Positions 10,406-22,569 of a stretch of 64,000 bases of DNA are shown here, piece by piece. Made by a program: the position numbers and the translations under genes. The first letter of the stretch is position 1. Every line of letters begins with the position of its first letter. The notes under the pieces are model-generated. The model saw only the letters and a program-made list of their open reading frames with translations. It searched no databases and was not told where the DNA came from. Source of the stretch: Bradyrhizobium japonicum USDA 6 (GTDB taxonomy: Bacteria; Pseudomonadota; Alphaproteobacteria; Rhizobiales; Xanthobacteraceae). The stretch spans positions 2,706,001 through 2,770,000 of the forward strand of contig NC_017249.1 in assembly GCF_000284375.1 (NCBI RefSeq), written 5' to 3'.

Positions 10406-13072
10406 GTGCTGCGAAAACTCTCCACCTACCGACAGAAACGCGATTTCGAGAAGACACCGGAGCCGTCGGGCAAGACCGCGGTGGCGCCATCGGCGCAGCG
10501 GCGCTTCGTGATCCAGAAGCACGATGCGACGCGGCTGCACTATGATCTGCGGCTCGAGTTCGACGGCGTGTTCAAGTCGTGGGCGGTCACCAAGGGACCC
10601 TCGCTCGATCCGCATGACAAGCGGCTGGCGGTCGAGGTCGAGGACCATCCGCTCGACTATGGCGATTTCGAAGGCACGATTCCGGAAGGACAGTATGGCG
10701 GCGGCACGGTCATGCTCTGGGACCGCGGCACCTGGGAGTCGGAGGATCCCGAGCGCGGTTTCCAGAAGGGCGACCTCAAGTTCACGCTCCACGGCGACAA
10801 GCTGCATGGAAGCTGGGTGCTGGTGCGGATGAGGCATGACCGCAACGGCGGCAAGCGCACCAACTGGCTCCTGATCAAGCATCGCGACGAATATGCCAGC
10901 GAGAGCGACGACATTCTAAGCGAGGACAAGTCGGTGGCCTCCGGCCGCGCGATGGCAGAGATCGCCGATGGCAAGGGCCGCGCGCCAAAACCGTTCATGC
11001 TGGCGAAGGGTGCCAAGGCCAAGGCCGATGCGGTCTGGCAGTCCAATCGTGCCGAGGAGCCGAAAGGGCGCACCGTCAGGCCGGCGCCCGGCGCGGCGTT
11101 GAAGCGCGGGACGGGCGCAAAGACAAAGGCGACGACCGCGACAAATGCGAAAAAGGTCTCGGAGATGCCGGACTTCGTCGCGCCGCAGCTCTGCACCCCG
11201 GTCGAGCGGCCGCCGGCGGCCGACGGCTGGTGCCACGAGATCAAGTTCGACGGCTATCGCGTCCAGCTCCGCGTCGAGGACGGCGAGGCGACGCTGAAGA
11301 CGCGCAAGGGCCTCGACTGGACCGACAAGTTCGCGGCCATCGCGAAGGAGGCGGGGGAGCTTCCCGACGTCATGATTGACGGCGAGATCGTCGCGCTGGA
11401 TCACAACGGCGCGCCGAATTTCTCCTCGCTCCAGGCCGCGCTGTCGGACGGCAAGACCGAGGACCTGATCTTCTTTGCCTTCGACCTCCTGTTCGCCGAG
11501 GGGCTCGATTGCCGGCGCCTGCCACTCGGCGAGCGCAAGGACCGCCTCAGGCAACTCCTGGACGCGGGCAAGAGGAAGTCGAGCCAAATCCGCTATGTCG
11601 AGCATTTCGAGAGCAGCGGCGATGCCGTGCTGCAATCGGCCTGCAAGCTCGAGCTCGAAGGCGTGGTGTCGAAGAAGCTCGATGCGCCTTACCGGTCGGG
11701 GCGAACGGAAAGCTGGACCAAGGCCAAATGCCGCGCCGGCCATGAGGTCGTGATCGGCGGCTGGAAGACCACCAACGGCAAATTCCGCTCGCTGATGGCC
11801 GGCGTGCACCGCGGCGATCATCTCGCCTTCGTCGGCATGGTCGGCACCGGCTTCGGCGCGGACACGGTCAAGCGCATCATGCCGTCCTTGAAGGCCATGG
11901 AGGCCGGGCAAAGCCCCTTCGGCGGCAAGAACGCGCCGAAAAAGACGCGCGACGTGCACTGGCTGAAGCCGGAGCTCGTCGCCGAGATCGAGTTCGCCGG
12001 CTTCACCGCCGACGGCAATATCCGCCAGGCCGCCTTCAAGGGCCTGCGGCAGGACAAGCCGGCCGAGGAGGTCGAGGCGGAAACACCCGCCGATACCGAA
12101 CTCGCCAAGCCCTCGGCCAGGAAGCGTGCCGTGCCGAGTGCAGGCAAGCGGAAGGATGCCGGCACGGCCGAGGTGATGGGTGTCGTCATCTCGAAGCCGG
12201 ACAAGGAGCTGTGGCCGGATGGCGGCGACGGCGAGGGTGTCACAAAGCTCGATCTTGCGCGCTACTTCGAGGCCGTCGGTGCCTGGATGATCGAGCACAT
12301 CAAGGGCCGGCCCTGTTCGATCCTGCGCGCGCCTGATGGCATCGGCGGCGAAAAATTCTTCCAGCGCCATGCCATGCAGGGCACGTCGAACCTGCTGGAG
12401 CTCGCGAAAGTCTCGGGCGATCGCAAGCCGTATCTGCAGATCGATCGCGTCGAGGGGCTCGCCGCGGTCGCGCAGATCGGCGGCGTCGAGCTGCATCCCT
12501 GGAATTGTGCCCCGGACGCCTACGATACGCCGGGCCGGCTGGTGTTCGATCTCGATCCCGCGCCGGACGTCAAATTTGCAGATGTCGTGGACGCCGCCAA
12601 GGAGATGCGGCAGCGCCTTTCCGACGTCGGCATGGAGAGCTTTTGCAAGACCACCGGCGGCAAGGGCCTGCACGTGGTGGTGCCGCTGCTCCACGGCGCG
12701 CGCGACAAGGTGAGCTGGAAGGAGGCCAAGGCGTTCGCGCAAGGCGTTTGCCAGTGGATGGCCGACGACGATCCCGAGCGCTATCTGCTCAACATGTCAA
12801 AGAAGCTGCGCAACGGAAAGATCTTCCTGGATTATTTGCGCAATGACCGCCTGTCGACGGCGGTGGCCCCGCTGTCGCCCCGTGCGCGCGATGGCGCGAC
12901 CGTGTCGATGCCCGTGACGTGGGCGCAGGTGAAGGGCGATCTCGATCCGAAGCGGTACACGGTGCGGACGGTGCCGGGTCTGCTGGCGCGCTCGAAAGCC
13001 TGGGATGGCTATGACGACGCGGCGATATCGATCAAGGCGGCGGCGAAGAAGCTCGCGGGGAAAAAGAAGTAG
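10406..13072 (+). CDS. ligD: multifunctional DNA ligase D
   Basis: An 888-residue NHEJ enzyme with all three activities, in the order phosphoesterase, ligase, polymerase. The N-terminal 3'-phosphoesterase (about 30-190) shows [19 protein letters not shown]. The ATP-dependent ligase has Lys280 in [10 protein letters not shown] as the adenylated residue. The C-terminal primase/polymerase has the DLDPAP metal-binding aspartates at about 715 and 717. A basic linker rich in Lys/Ala (about 205-250) separates the first two. Start is GTG at 10406 with only a weak ribosome site. It works with Ku to join double-strand breaks, for example after desiccation. Confidence 0.95.
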   Translation: MLRKLSTYRQKRDFEKTPEPSGKTAVAPSAQRRFVIQKHDATRLHYDLRLEFDGVFKSWAVTKGPSLDPHDKRLAVEVEDHPLDYGDFEGTIPEGQYGGGTVMLWDRGTWESEDPERGFQKGDLKFTLHGDKLHGSWVLVRMRHDRNGGKRTNWLLIKHRDEYASESDDILSEDKSVASGRAMAEIADGKGRAPKPFMLAKGAKAKADAVWQSNRAEEPKGRTVRPAPGAALKRGTGAKTKATTATNAKKVSEMPDFVAPQLCTPVERPPAADGWCHEIKFDGYRVQLRVEDGEATLKTRKGLDWTDKFAAIAKEAGELPDVMIDGEIVALDHNGAPNFSSLQAALSDGKTEDLIFFAFDLLFAEGLDCRRLPLGERKDRLRQLLDAGKRKSSQIRYVEHFESSGDAVLQSACKLELEGVVSKKLDAPYRSGRTESWTKAKCRAGHEVVIGGWKTTNGKFRSLMAGVHRGDHLAFVGMVGTGFGADTVKRIMPSLKAMEAGQSPFGGKNAPKKTRDVHWLKPELVAEIEFAGFTADGNIRQAAFKGLRQDKPAEEVEAETPADTELAKPSARKRAVPSAGKRKDAGTAEVMGVVISKPDKELWPDGGDGEGVTKLDLARYFEAVGAWMIEHIKGRPCSILRAPDGIGGEKFFQRHAMQGTSNLLELAKVSGDRKPYLQIDRVEGLAAVAQIGGVELHPWNCAPDAYDTPGRLVFDLDPAPDVKFADVVDAAKEMRQRLSDVGMESFCKTTGGKGLHVVVPLLHGARDKVSWKEAKAFAQGVCQWMADDDPERYLLNMSKKLRNGKIFLDYLRNDRLSTAVAPLSPRARDGATVSMPVTWAQVKGDLDPKRYTVRTVPGLLARSKAWDGYDDAAISIKAAAKKLAGKKK

Positions 13073-13104
13073 GGTGGGTTAGCCGGAGGCGTAACCCACC
13101 CTAC
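13069..13104 (+). terminator. 13-bp hairpin overlapping the ligD stop; likely bidirectional terminator or repeat
   Basis: Arms GTAGGGTGGGTTA (13069-13081) and TAACCCACCCTAC (13092-13104) are perfectly complementary, with a 10-base loop. The left arm contains the ligD TAG. It sits between convergent ligD and the DUF3309 gene. No T run follows. The GTAGGGTGGG sequence is a recurrent intergenic palindrome type in Bradyrhizobium genomes. Confidence 0.65.
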
Positions 13105-13117
13105 ATTCGAGCGTTGG

Positions 13118-13282
13118 CTAGATCCGTCCCAGCAACAGCAGGATCAGCAGTATGACGATGACGAGCCCGAGGCCGCCGCCGCCGTAATAGCCGGTGCCGT
13201 AGAACGGGCCGCCGCCGATACCGCTGAAGCCGCCGAGCAGCGCGATGACCAAAATGATCAGAATGATCGTACCGATAGACAT
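13118..13282 (-). CDS. DUF3309 family small membrane protein, 54 aa
   Basis: A short protein starting MSIGTIILIILVIALLGG, then a Gly/Tyr-rich centre (GTGYYGGGG) and a second hydrophobic stretch (LVIVILLILLLLGRI). This is the DUF3309 pattern: two membrane segments joined by a glycine-rich turn. Function is unknown. The start at 13282 is supported by GGAGGAG about eight bases upstream; a frame extension to 13474 lacks any such site. An EcfG-like promoter lies about 60 bp upstream, fitting a stress role, which is inference. Confidence 0.85.
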   Translation of the reverse strand: MSIGTIILIILVIALLGGFSGIGGGPFYGTGYYGGGGLGLVIVILLILLLLGRI

Positions 13283-13343
13283 GCTAGTCTCCTCCAGCCC
13301 TTTGTTGAAAGGGTCGTTTGCACCTGTCCCGTGGTGCGAGGGC

Positions 13344-13368
13344 AACTTGCCGCAGGTTCTATAGTTCC
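13344..13368 (-). promoter_or_regulatory. EcfG-like promoter upstream of the DUF3309 gene
   Basis: Minus strand GGAAC (13368-13364), 16-base spacer, AGTT (13347-13344). It matches GGAAC-N16/17-CGTT except for the first -10 base. Predicted start of transcription would leave a leader of about 55 bases that includes a hairpin CCCTTT/AAAGGG (13298-13313). Confidence 0.4.
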
Positions 13369-13464
13369 CACGATGAAACACGGCGAACGGGGCCAACGTG
13401 CATGGAACCTTTGCCAGTCCAGGCGGCATGACTATGTGAGGATCAATCACCACAGGGCAGGGCC

Positions 13465-13782
13465 ATGTCAGCACCGCTTGTCGTCTCCATTCCGCATCGT
13501 CTCGGCCGCGAGGAAGCCGTGCGCCGGCTCAAGACCGGGCTCGGCCGCGCGGCGGCCAGCATTCCCGTGATGCAGGTCGAGGAGGAGCGCTGGAACGGCG
13601 ACAGCATGAGTTTTCGCATCCGCGCGCTCGGGCAGATCGCGAGCGGCCAGGTCGATGTCGCCGACGACCACGTCAAGGTTGAGGTTGTGTTGCCGTGGCT
13701 GTTGCAGCGCTTCGCCGAGATGGCGCAGGCGACCATCCGCAAGCGCGGGCAGCTGCTGCTGACCAAGGACGGGGGCAAGTAG
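13465..13782 (+). CDS. polyhydroxyalkanoic acid system family protein
   Basis: A 105-residue protein with the family start SAPLVVSIPHRLGREEAVRRL and the central WNGDSMSFRIRALGQ, GQVDVADDHVKVEVVLPWLL. These proteins (formerly DUF2323) are annotated as PHA granule-region proteins; biochemical role is not established. No signal peptide or membrane segment. It is convergent with treY, the two stops being three bases apart, and divergent from the DUF3309 gene. Confidence 0.85.
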   Translation: MSAPLVVSIPHRLGREEAVRRLKTGLGRAAASIPVMQVEEERWNGDSMSFRIRALGQIASGQVDVADDHVKVEVVLPWLLQRFAEMAQATIRKRGQLLLTKDGGK

Positions 13783-13785
13783 CCG

Positions 13786-16572
<2,787 letters not shown>

Positions 16573-16573
16573 G

Positions 16574-18328
16574 CTAACCTCCGAGATGCCAGATCACCGA
16601 CCAGGGTGGGAGCCGATTGCCGCTGACAGAGCCCCAGATCGGCGTGCCTGTCGCGTCGCTGGGACGTGCGATGTCCTTGTCCGAGAGATTGGCGGTCAGG
16701 CGCAACGTCGTGCCATCGCCCATGTGCCAATGCGCGGAGAGCAGGCCGCTATCGGCCGTCGCGGCATCGCCGAACCTCGCACCCTTCAGCCGCGGTGCGA
16801 TCTCCTTGTGACGGAGCGCGAGCAGCTCCCGCACCAGCGCCAGCCGCGCATCCTGCTCCGGCGTGTGGCCGGTCCAATCCAGCACGGCCGATTGCAGCGT
16901 TTCGGGATCGAGCGGGTCGGGGACCTCGTCGCCGTATTTCTCGTAGGCCCAGGCATATTCCTGCTTGCGACCCTTGCGCACAGCCTCGGCAAGGCCGCCC
17001 TGGAAATCGCAGAAGAACGGGAAGGGTACCGTGGAGCCCCATTCCTCACCCTGAAACAGCATCGGCACCATCGGCGCGAGCAGGGTCACCGCGAGCGCGG
17101 CTTCGATCTGCCGCGGCGATGCCAGGCTCTCGAGCCGCTCTCCCAATGGGCGATTGCCGATCTGGTCGTGGTTTTGCAGGAAGTTGACGAAGGTCGCCGG
17201 CGGCAGCTCGCCGCTCGCCTCGCCGCGCGGCTTCTTGCCCCAGAACTCCGAGATCTCGCCCTGGTAGACGAAGCCCGAGGCGAGCGCGCGCGCGAGATCC
17301 ATGCGCGGCGTCTGGTAGTCGGCGTAATAGCCCGCGAGCTCGCCGGTCAGCATCACGTGCCAGACGTGGTGATAGTCGTCGTTCCACTGCCCGCGATATT
17401 TGCCGTTGGGCGGATCCTGCGCGGCATCGAGCAGGCTGGCGCGGTTGTCGCCGTTCTCAAGCACGAGATGGATGTGCCGTCCGGTGGCCTTGGCGAGCTC
17501 GCCGGCGGCGACGCTGAGGTCCTGCAACATCGACTGCTCGCCCGGGATCGCCATGATGTGATTGGCGGCATCCAGTCTCAGGCCGTCGAAGCGGTAGCCG
17601 GTGAGCCAGGACAGCGCGTTCTCGACCGCGAAGGCCCGGATCTGCGGCACGCGATAATCGATCGCGCTGCCCCAGGGCGTATGCGCATCGGTGAAGAAAG
17701 CCGGCGCATAGCGGCCGAGATAATTCCCCTCGGGGCCGAAATGATTGTAGACGACGTCGAGGAACACCATCAGTCCGCGCAGATGCGCCTCGTCGATCAG
17801 TGTCTTCAGGTCCTCGGGCCGGCCGTAGGCGCTGTCGGGCGCGTACCACAGCACGCCGTCATAGCCCCAGCCGCGGCGGCCGGCGAAATCGGCCAGCGGC
17901 ATCAATTCCAGCGCGGTGATCCCGGTCGCAACGAGATGATCGAGCTTGTCGATCATGGCGCTGTAGGTGCCCTCGGGCGTGAAGGTGCCGACATGGGTCT
18001 CGATCAACACCGTCTCTTCCCAGGGACGTCCGCGCCAGTCGCGCGCGCGCCACGTGAAGGCATCATGGTCGACGACTTCGCTCGGGCCAAAAACGTCGTC
18101 CGGCTGGAAGGCGGATGCGGGATCGGGCACGTCGATCTCGTCGTCGATCCTGAACTGGTAGGGACTGCCGACGGGCAGGCCGGCAATCTCGGCGACATAC
18201 CAGCCATCCTGCCGGCGCTGCATCGCGTGCCGCCGGTCGAGCAGGAGATCGACTCGGCGAGCGCCGGGCGCCCACAGCCGGAACGACGCGCCGTCCTTGG
18301 TCGGCCTCGCCCCGAAGGATGGTCTCAT
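16574..18328 (-). CDS. treZ: malto-oligosyltrehalose trehalohydrolase
   Basis: A 584-residue GH13 enzyme that cuts trehalose from maltooligosyl-trehalose. An N-terminal CBM48-like domain (FGARPTKDGASFRLWAPGAR) precedes the barrel. Catalytic sequences: FDGLRLDAANHIM (Asp), LVLENGDNR (Glu) and FLQNHDQIGNRP (Asp). It overlaps glgX by four bases (ATGA) and is followed immediately by treY, forming the TreYZ trehalose pathway in one transcript. Confidence 0.96.
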   Translation of the reverse strand: MRPSFGARPTKDGASFRLWAPGARRVDLLLDRRHAMQRRQDGWYVAEIAGLPVGSPYQFRIDDEIDVPDPASAFQPDDVFGPSEVVDHDAFTWRARDWRGRPWEETVLIETHVGTFTPEGTYSAMIDKLDHLVATGITALELMPLADFAGRRGWGYDGVLWYAPDSAYGRPEDLKTLIDEAHLRGLMVFLDVVYNHFGPEGNYLGRYAPAFFTDAHTPWGSAIDYRVPQIRAFAVENALSWLTGYRFDGLRLDAANHIMAIPGEQSMLQDLSVAAGELAKATGRHIHLVLENGDNRASLLDAAQDPPNGKYRGQWNDDYHHVWHVMLTGELAGYYADYQTPRMDLARALASGFVYQGEISEFWGKKPRGEASGELPPATFVNFLQNHDQIGNRPLGERLESLASPRQIEAALAVTLLAPMVPMLFQGEEWGSTVPFPFFCDFQGGLAEAVRKGRKQEYAWAYEKYGDEVPDPLDPETLQSAVLDWTGHTPEQDARLALVRELLALRHKEIAPRLKGARFGDAATADSGLLSAHWHMGDGTTLRLTANLSDKDIARPSDATGTPIWGSVSGNRLPPWSVIWHLGG

Positions 18329-20403
18329 AGCGCCCCCGCGAAGGCGAGCACGGAGCGCGGCGGCGCCTTGCTGTCGCTTCCGGGCTGTAAATCAACACTG
18401 TTCGGCCTGGCATCGGTGGTATTCAGGATCTGCTGCCAGCTTTTGTACTCGGCCATTTTGGGCAATTTGAATGCGATCTCTTCGGGGGCGGCGTTCAGTA
18501 CGATAAAGATCGCGGCGCTCCCCGGTTCCATCGGCCCCATCACATAGGAGAGGAACCGCCCTTCCGGGAATTTCCAGTCGCTCTCCGTCATCTCGTCGCC
18601 GGCGGGCGTCAGCCACAGCGCGCCGTAGGAAGCGCCGTCCTTGGGCCGGCCGTCGAGCCAGCGATGGCTGCGAAGCTGCGAGAAGCGGCGGCGGATCTCC
18701 GCGAGCCCGGCGACGAAATCGACCATGTCGTCGCCGTCCTTGCCGAGATTGTCCCAGCCGACCCAGCCGACCTCGTTGTCCTGGCAATAGGCGTTGTTGT
18801 TGCCGGACTGCGAATTGCCGACCTCGTCGCCGGCCAGGATCAGCGGAACGCCCTGCGCCAGCATCAGGCAGGCCAGCACGTTCTTGCGAAGCTGCCGCCG
18901 CAGCCCGAGAATCTCGGGATCGTCGGTCGGACCCTCGACACCGCAATTGTTGCTGTGGTTGTCGCTGGAGCCGTCGCGATTGTCCTCGCCATTGGCCTCG
19001 TTGTGCTTCTCGTTGTAGCTGAAGAGGTCGGCGAGCGTGAAGCCGTCATGCACCGTGATGTGGTTGATGCTGGCGCGCGGTCGCCGTCCGTCATGGTTGA
19101 ACAGGTCGGATGAGGCCGTCATGCGGCTCGAGATATCGCCGATCAGGCTGCCTTCGCCGCTCCAGTAGCGACGCATGGCGCTGCGATACCGATCGTTCCA
19201 CTCCGACCATTGGGAAGGGAATGCGCCGACCTGGTAGCCGCCGAGCCCGAGATCCCAGGGTTCGGCGACGAGCTTCACCGCCGCCAGCACCGGGTCCTGC
19301 CGGATCGCCGTCAGGAACGAGCTGCCGCGATCATAGCCGTTCGGTCCGCGCGCGAGCGTGGTGGCGAGGTCGAAGCGGAAGCCGTCGACATGGCAGACCT
19401 CGACCCAGTAGCGCAGCGAATCCATCACCATCTGGAGCACGCGCGGATGGGTGAGGTTCACCGACGAGCCGCAGCCGGTGAAGTCGTCGTAATAGCGCGG
19501 GTTCTCGCGATTCAGCCAGTAATAGGAGGCATTGTCGATGCCGCGGTAGCACAGGGTCGGACCGAGGTGATTGCCTTCGGCCGTGTGGTTGTAGACGACG
19601 TCGAGCATCACCTCGATGCCGGCATCGTGCAGGCGCGCGACCGTGGTGCGGAAGGAATCGAGCGCATTGTCCTGGGCATAGCGCGGCTCGGGCGCGAAGA
19701 AGGACAGCGTGTTGTAGCCCCAGTAGTTGGCGAGCTTCTTCTCGACCAGAATACGGTCGTCGATGAAGCTGTGGATCGGAAGCAGCTCGACGGTGGTGAC
19801 GCCGAGCGTTTTCAGATGCTCGATCATCGCCGGCGACGACAGGCCGCCATAGGTGCCGCGCAAATTCGGCGGCACGTCGTCGCGCTTCTGCGTCAGGCCC
19901 TTGACGTGGGCCTCGTAGATGACGGTGTCCTCCCAGGGGATGTTGGGCCGGATCTCGCGACGGCCCCAGTTGAAGGTCTCGTCGACGACGACCGCCTTGG
20001 GCATGCCGCGCGCGTTGTCGCGCCGGTCGAAGGAGAGGTCCTCGCGCGGTGAGCCGGTGCGATAGGCGAAATGGGCATCGCTCCAGACCAGCCGCCCGGC
20101 GAGCCGTTTGGCGTAGGGGTCGAGCAGCAGCTTGTTGGCGTTGAAGCGGTGGCCGTGCTCGGGCTCGTAGGGGCCGTGCACGCGATAGCCGTAGAGCTGG
20201 CCCGGCGAGATGTCGTTGAGATAGCCGTGCCAGACATCCTCGGTCCGCTCGGGCAGCTCGACACGCTCGAGCTCGCGCCTTCCTTGCGTGTCGAACAGAC
20301 ACAGCTCGACCTTCTGCGCATTGGCGGAGAACAGCGCGAAATTGGTGCCGCGTCCGTCCCAGCTTGCGCCGAGGCGTGCGGGCGATCCGGCAGTCAGGCG
20401 CAT
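18325..20403 (-). CDS. glgX: glycogen debranching enzyme GlgX
   Basis: A 692-residue GH13 isoamylase-type enzyme that removes short alpha-1,6 branches from limit glycogen, supplying linear chains to TreYZ. It has the N-terminal CBM48 domain (PARLGASWDGRGTNFALFSA), YEAHVKGLT, CHVDGFRFDLATTLAR (nucleophile), VAEPWDLG (Glu) and HDGFTLADLFSYN. It lies three bases after glgB and overlaps treZ, so translation is coupled. Confidence 0.95.
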   Translation of the reverse strand: MRLTAGSPARLGASWDGRGTNFALFSANAQKVELCLFDTQGRRELERVELPERTEDVWHGYLNDISPGQLYGYRVHGPYEPEHGHRFNANKLLLDPYAKRLAGRLVWSDAHFAYRTGSPREDLSFDRRDNARGMPKAVVVDETFNWGRREIRPNIPWEDTVIYEAHVKGLTQKRDDVPPNLRGTYGGLSSPAMIEHLKTLGVTTVELLPIHSFIDDRILVEKKLANYWGYNTLSFFAPEPRYAQDNALDSFRTTVARLHDAGIEVMLDVVYNHTAEGNHLGPTLCYRGIDNASYYWLNRENPRYYDDFTGCGSSVNLTHPRVLQMVMDSLRYWVEVCHVDGFRFDLATTLARGPNGYDRGSSFLTAIRQDPVLAAVKLVAEPWDLGLGGYQVGAFPSQWSEWNDRYRSAMRRYWSGEGSLIGDISSRMTASSDLFNHDGRRPRASINHITVHDGFTLADLFSYNEKHNEANGEDNRDGSSDNHSNNCGVEGPTDDPEILGLRRQLRKNVLACLMLAQGVPLILAGDEVGNSQSGNNNAYCQDNEVGWVGWDNLGKDGDDMVDFVAGLAEIRRRFSQLRSHRWLDGRPKDGASYGALWLTPAGDEMTESDWKFPEGRFLSYVMGPMEPGSAAIFIVLNAAPEEIAFKLPKMAEYKSWQQILNTTDARPNSVDLQPGSDSKAPPRSVLAFAGAL

Positions 20404-20406
20404 CGG

Positions 20407-22569
20407 TCAGCTTTCCGGAACGAGGAAGATCGCGGCGAGCGGCGGAACGGTGAGGCGAAGCTCGGGCACCTTGCCGCCAGCGGCATGAACCTCGCCGATG
20501 TTTCCGACATTGGTGCCGCCGTAATGGGCGGAGTCCGAATTGAACACCTCTTTCCACTTGCCGGCGAGGGGCACGGGGACGCGATAGTTGCGATAGACGT
20601 TGGGTGAGAAGTTGATGATCACGAGACACCGTGCGTGCTCGTCGAATCCCTTGCGCAGCCAGGCGAACACGTTGCGGTTGGCGTCATCCGTGATCAGCCA
20701 TTCGAATCCGCCCTGTTCGCAATCCATCTGGTGCAGCGCCGGCACCGCGCGATAGAGCCGGTTGAGGTCGCGGATCAGCGCCTGGATGCCGGAATGGTAC
20801 TTGTATTCGAGCAGGTGCCAGTCGAGCGACTGGTCGTGATTCCATTCGCGGCTTTGCGCGATCTCCGCGCCCATGAACAGCAGCTTCTTTCCGGGATGGC
20901 CGAACATGAAGCTGTAATAGGCGCGCAAATTCGCAAAGCGCTGCCATTCGTCGCCGGGCATGCGGCCGAGGATCGAACGTTTGCCGTGCACGACCTCGTC
21001 ATGCGACAGCGGCAGGATGAAGTTCTCCGAGAAAGCGTAATGCAGGCCGAACAGGATCTCGCCGTGATGATGCTTGCGGTGAATCGGATCCTTGCTGATG
21101 TAGTTCAGCGTGTCGTGCATCCAGCCCATGTTCCACTTGTAGCCGAAGCCGAGCCCGCCGAATTCGACCGGGCGCGAGACCTGCGGCCACGCGGTGGATT
21201 CCTCGGCCGCCGTGGTTGCCTGCGGGAAGCGCGCGAACAATTCGGTGTTGAAGCGGCGCAGGAACGCGATCGCCTCGATGTTCTCGCGGCCGCCATACTG
21301 GTTCGGAATCCAGGCGCCCGGCGGGCGGCTGTAGTCGAGATAGAGCATGGAGGCGACCGCATCGACGCGCAGGCCGTCGATCGCGTAACGCTCGAGCCAG
21401 AACAGTGCGTTCGACACCAGGAAGTTCGTCACTTCGGTGCGGCCGTAATTGTAGATCAGCGTGCCCCAGTCGAGGTGGCGGCCCTGGAGCGGATTGGCAT
21501 GCTCGTAGAGCGAGGTGCCGTCGAAGCTGCCGAGCCCGTGCGGATCGTCGGGGAAATGGCCGGGCACCCAGTCGAGCAGCACGCCGACGCCCTCGCGATG
21601 GCAGGCATCGACCAGCGCGGCAAAATCCTCAGGCCCGCCGAAGCGACTGGTCGGCGCATAGAGGCCGGTCGGCTGATAGCCCCAGGAGCCGTCGAACGGA
21701 TGCTCGCTGACGGGCAGGAATTCGAGATGGGTAAAGCCCATGTCGCGGGCATAGGCCGGCAGCTGCTCGGCCAGTTCGCGATAGGTGAGCCATTCGTCGC
21801 CGTTCTTGCGCCGCCAGGAGCCGAGATGGACCTCGTAGATCGACATCGGCGCCGAGAGCGCGTTGATGCCATCCGGTGCCGGGCGCGGGCGTGCGAGATG
21901 TGCCTCGTCGAACACGATGGAAGCCGTCTTCGGCCGCACCTCGCTCGCAAAGGCCATGGGATCGGACTTCAGCGGCAACTGATGGCCGTGCGGACCGATG
22001 ATATCGAACTTGTAGTGGTCGCCGCCCTTGGCGTGCGGGATGAACAGCTCCCAATAACCGGCACCGCGGACCCGCATCGGATGGCGCCGCGCGTCCCAGA
22101 AATTGAAATCGCCGACCACGGACACCCGCCGCGCGTTCGGCGCCAGCACAACGAAGCCGATTCCGTCGATGCCTTCGAGCCGCATCGGATGCGCGCCGAG
22201 CTTGTCGTAGAGGCGCTGATGGGTGCCTTCGCCGAGCAGATAGAGATCGAAGTCGGTCAGGATCGGCGGGAAGCGATAGGCGTCCTCGAACTCGACGATG
22301 TTGTCGCCGAACCTGGCGCGGAGCTGGTAGCGCTTCGAGCCGTTCGGCAGGGCGCCGATGAACAGGCCCGAATCGTGGACGCGATCGAGCTTCGCCACCT
22401 CGCCATGTTCGCCCACCGCCTCGACATTGGTGGCCTCGGGGAGGAACGCGCGCACCACGCTCTTGCCGCCCTCGGGATGCAACCCGAGATAATGGAAGGG
22501 GTCGGAGTGGCGGCCCTCGATGATCGCGTAGGCCTCGGCTGGCAGTTTAGGCATGGGCTTCGCTCTCAT
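20407..22569 (-). CDS. glgB: 1,4-alpha-glucan branching enzyme GlgB
   Basis: A 720-residue GH13 enzyme that makes alpha-1,6 branches in glycogen or other alpha-glucan. Domain order: N-terminal beta domain ([10 protein letters not shown]), CBM48 ([20 protein letters not shown]), barrel with [46 protein letters not shown] and [12 protein letters not shown], all catalytic residues present. The ATG at 22569 overlaps the treS end by 23 bases; an internal ATG at 22554 overlapping it by eight is the alternative start. Length is normal (E. coli 728). Confidence 0.95.
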   Translation of the reverse strand: MRAKPMPKLPAEAYAIIEGRHSDPFHYLGLHPEGGKSVVRAFLPEATNVEAVGEHGEVAKLDRVHDSGLFIGALPNGSKRYQLRARFGDNIVEFEDAYRFPPILTDFDLYLLGEGTHQRLYDKLGAHPMRLEGIDGIGFVVLAPNARRVSVVGDFNFWDARRHPMRVRGAGYWELFIPHAKGGDHYKFDIIGPHGHQLPLKSDPMAFASEVRPKTASIVFDEAHLARPRPAPDGINALSAPMSIYEVHLGSWRRKNGDEWLTYRELAEQLPAYARDMGFTHLEFLPVSEHPFDGSWGYQPTGLYAPTSRFGGPEDFAALVDACHREGVGVLLDWVPGHFPDDPHGLGSFDGTSLYEHANPLQGRHLDWGTLIYNYGRTEVTNFLVSNALFWLERYAIDGLRVDAVASMLYLDYSRPPGAWIPNQYGGRENIEAIAFLRRFNTELFARFPQATTAAEESTAWPQVSRPVEFGGLGFGYKWNMGWMHDTLNYISKDPIHRKHHHGEILFGLHYAFSENFILPLSHDEVVHGKRSILGRMPGDEWQRFANLRAYYSFMFGHPGKKLLFMGAEIAQSREWNHDQSLDWHLLEYKYHSGIQALIRDLNRLYRAVPALHQMDCEQGGFEWLITDDANRNVFAWLRKGFDEHARCLVIINFSPNVYRNYRVPVPLAGKWKEVFNSDSAHYGGTNVGNIGEVHAAGGKVPELRLTVPPLAAIFLVPES

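Noticed and set aside
13283-13474. N-terminal extension of the DUF3309 protein
   Set aside because: The family begins at MSIGT, and GGAGGAG supports 13282.
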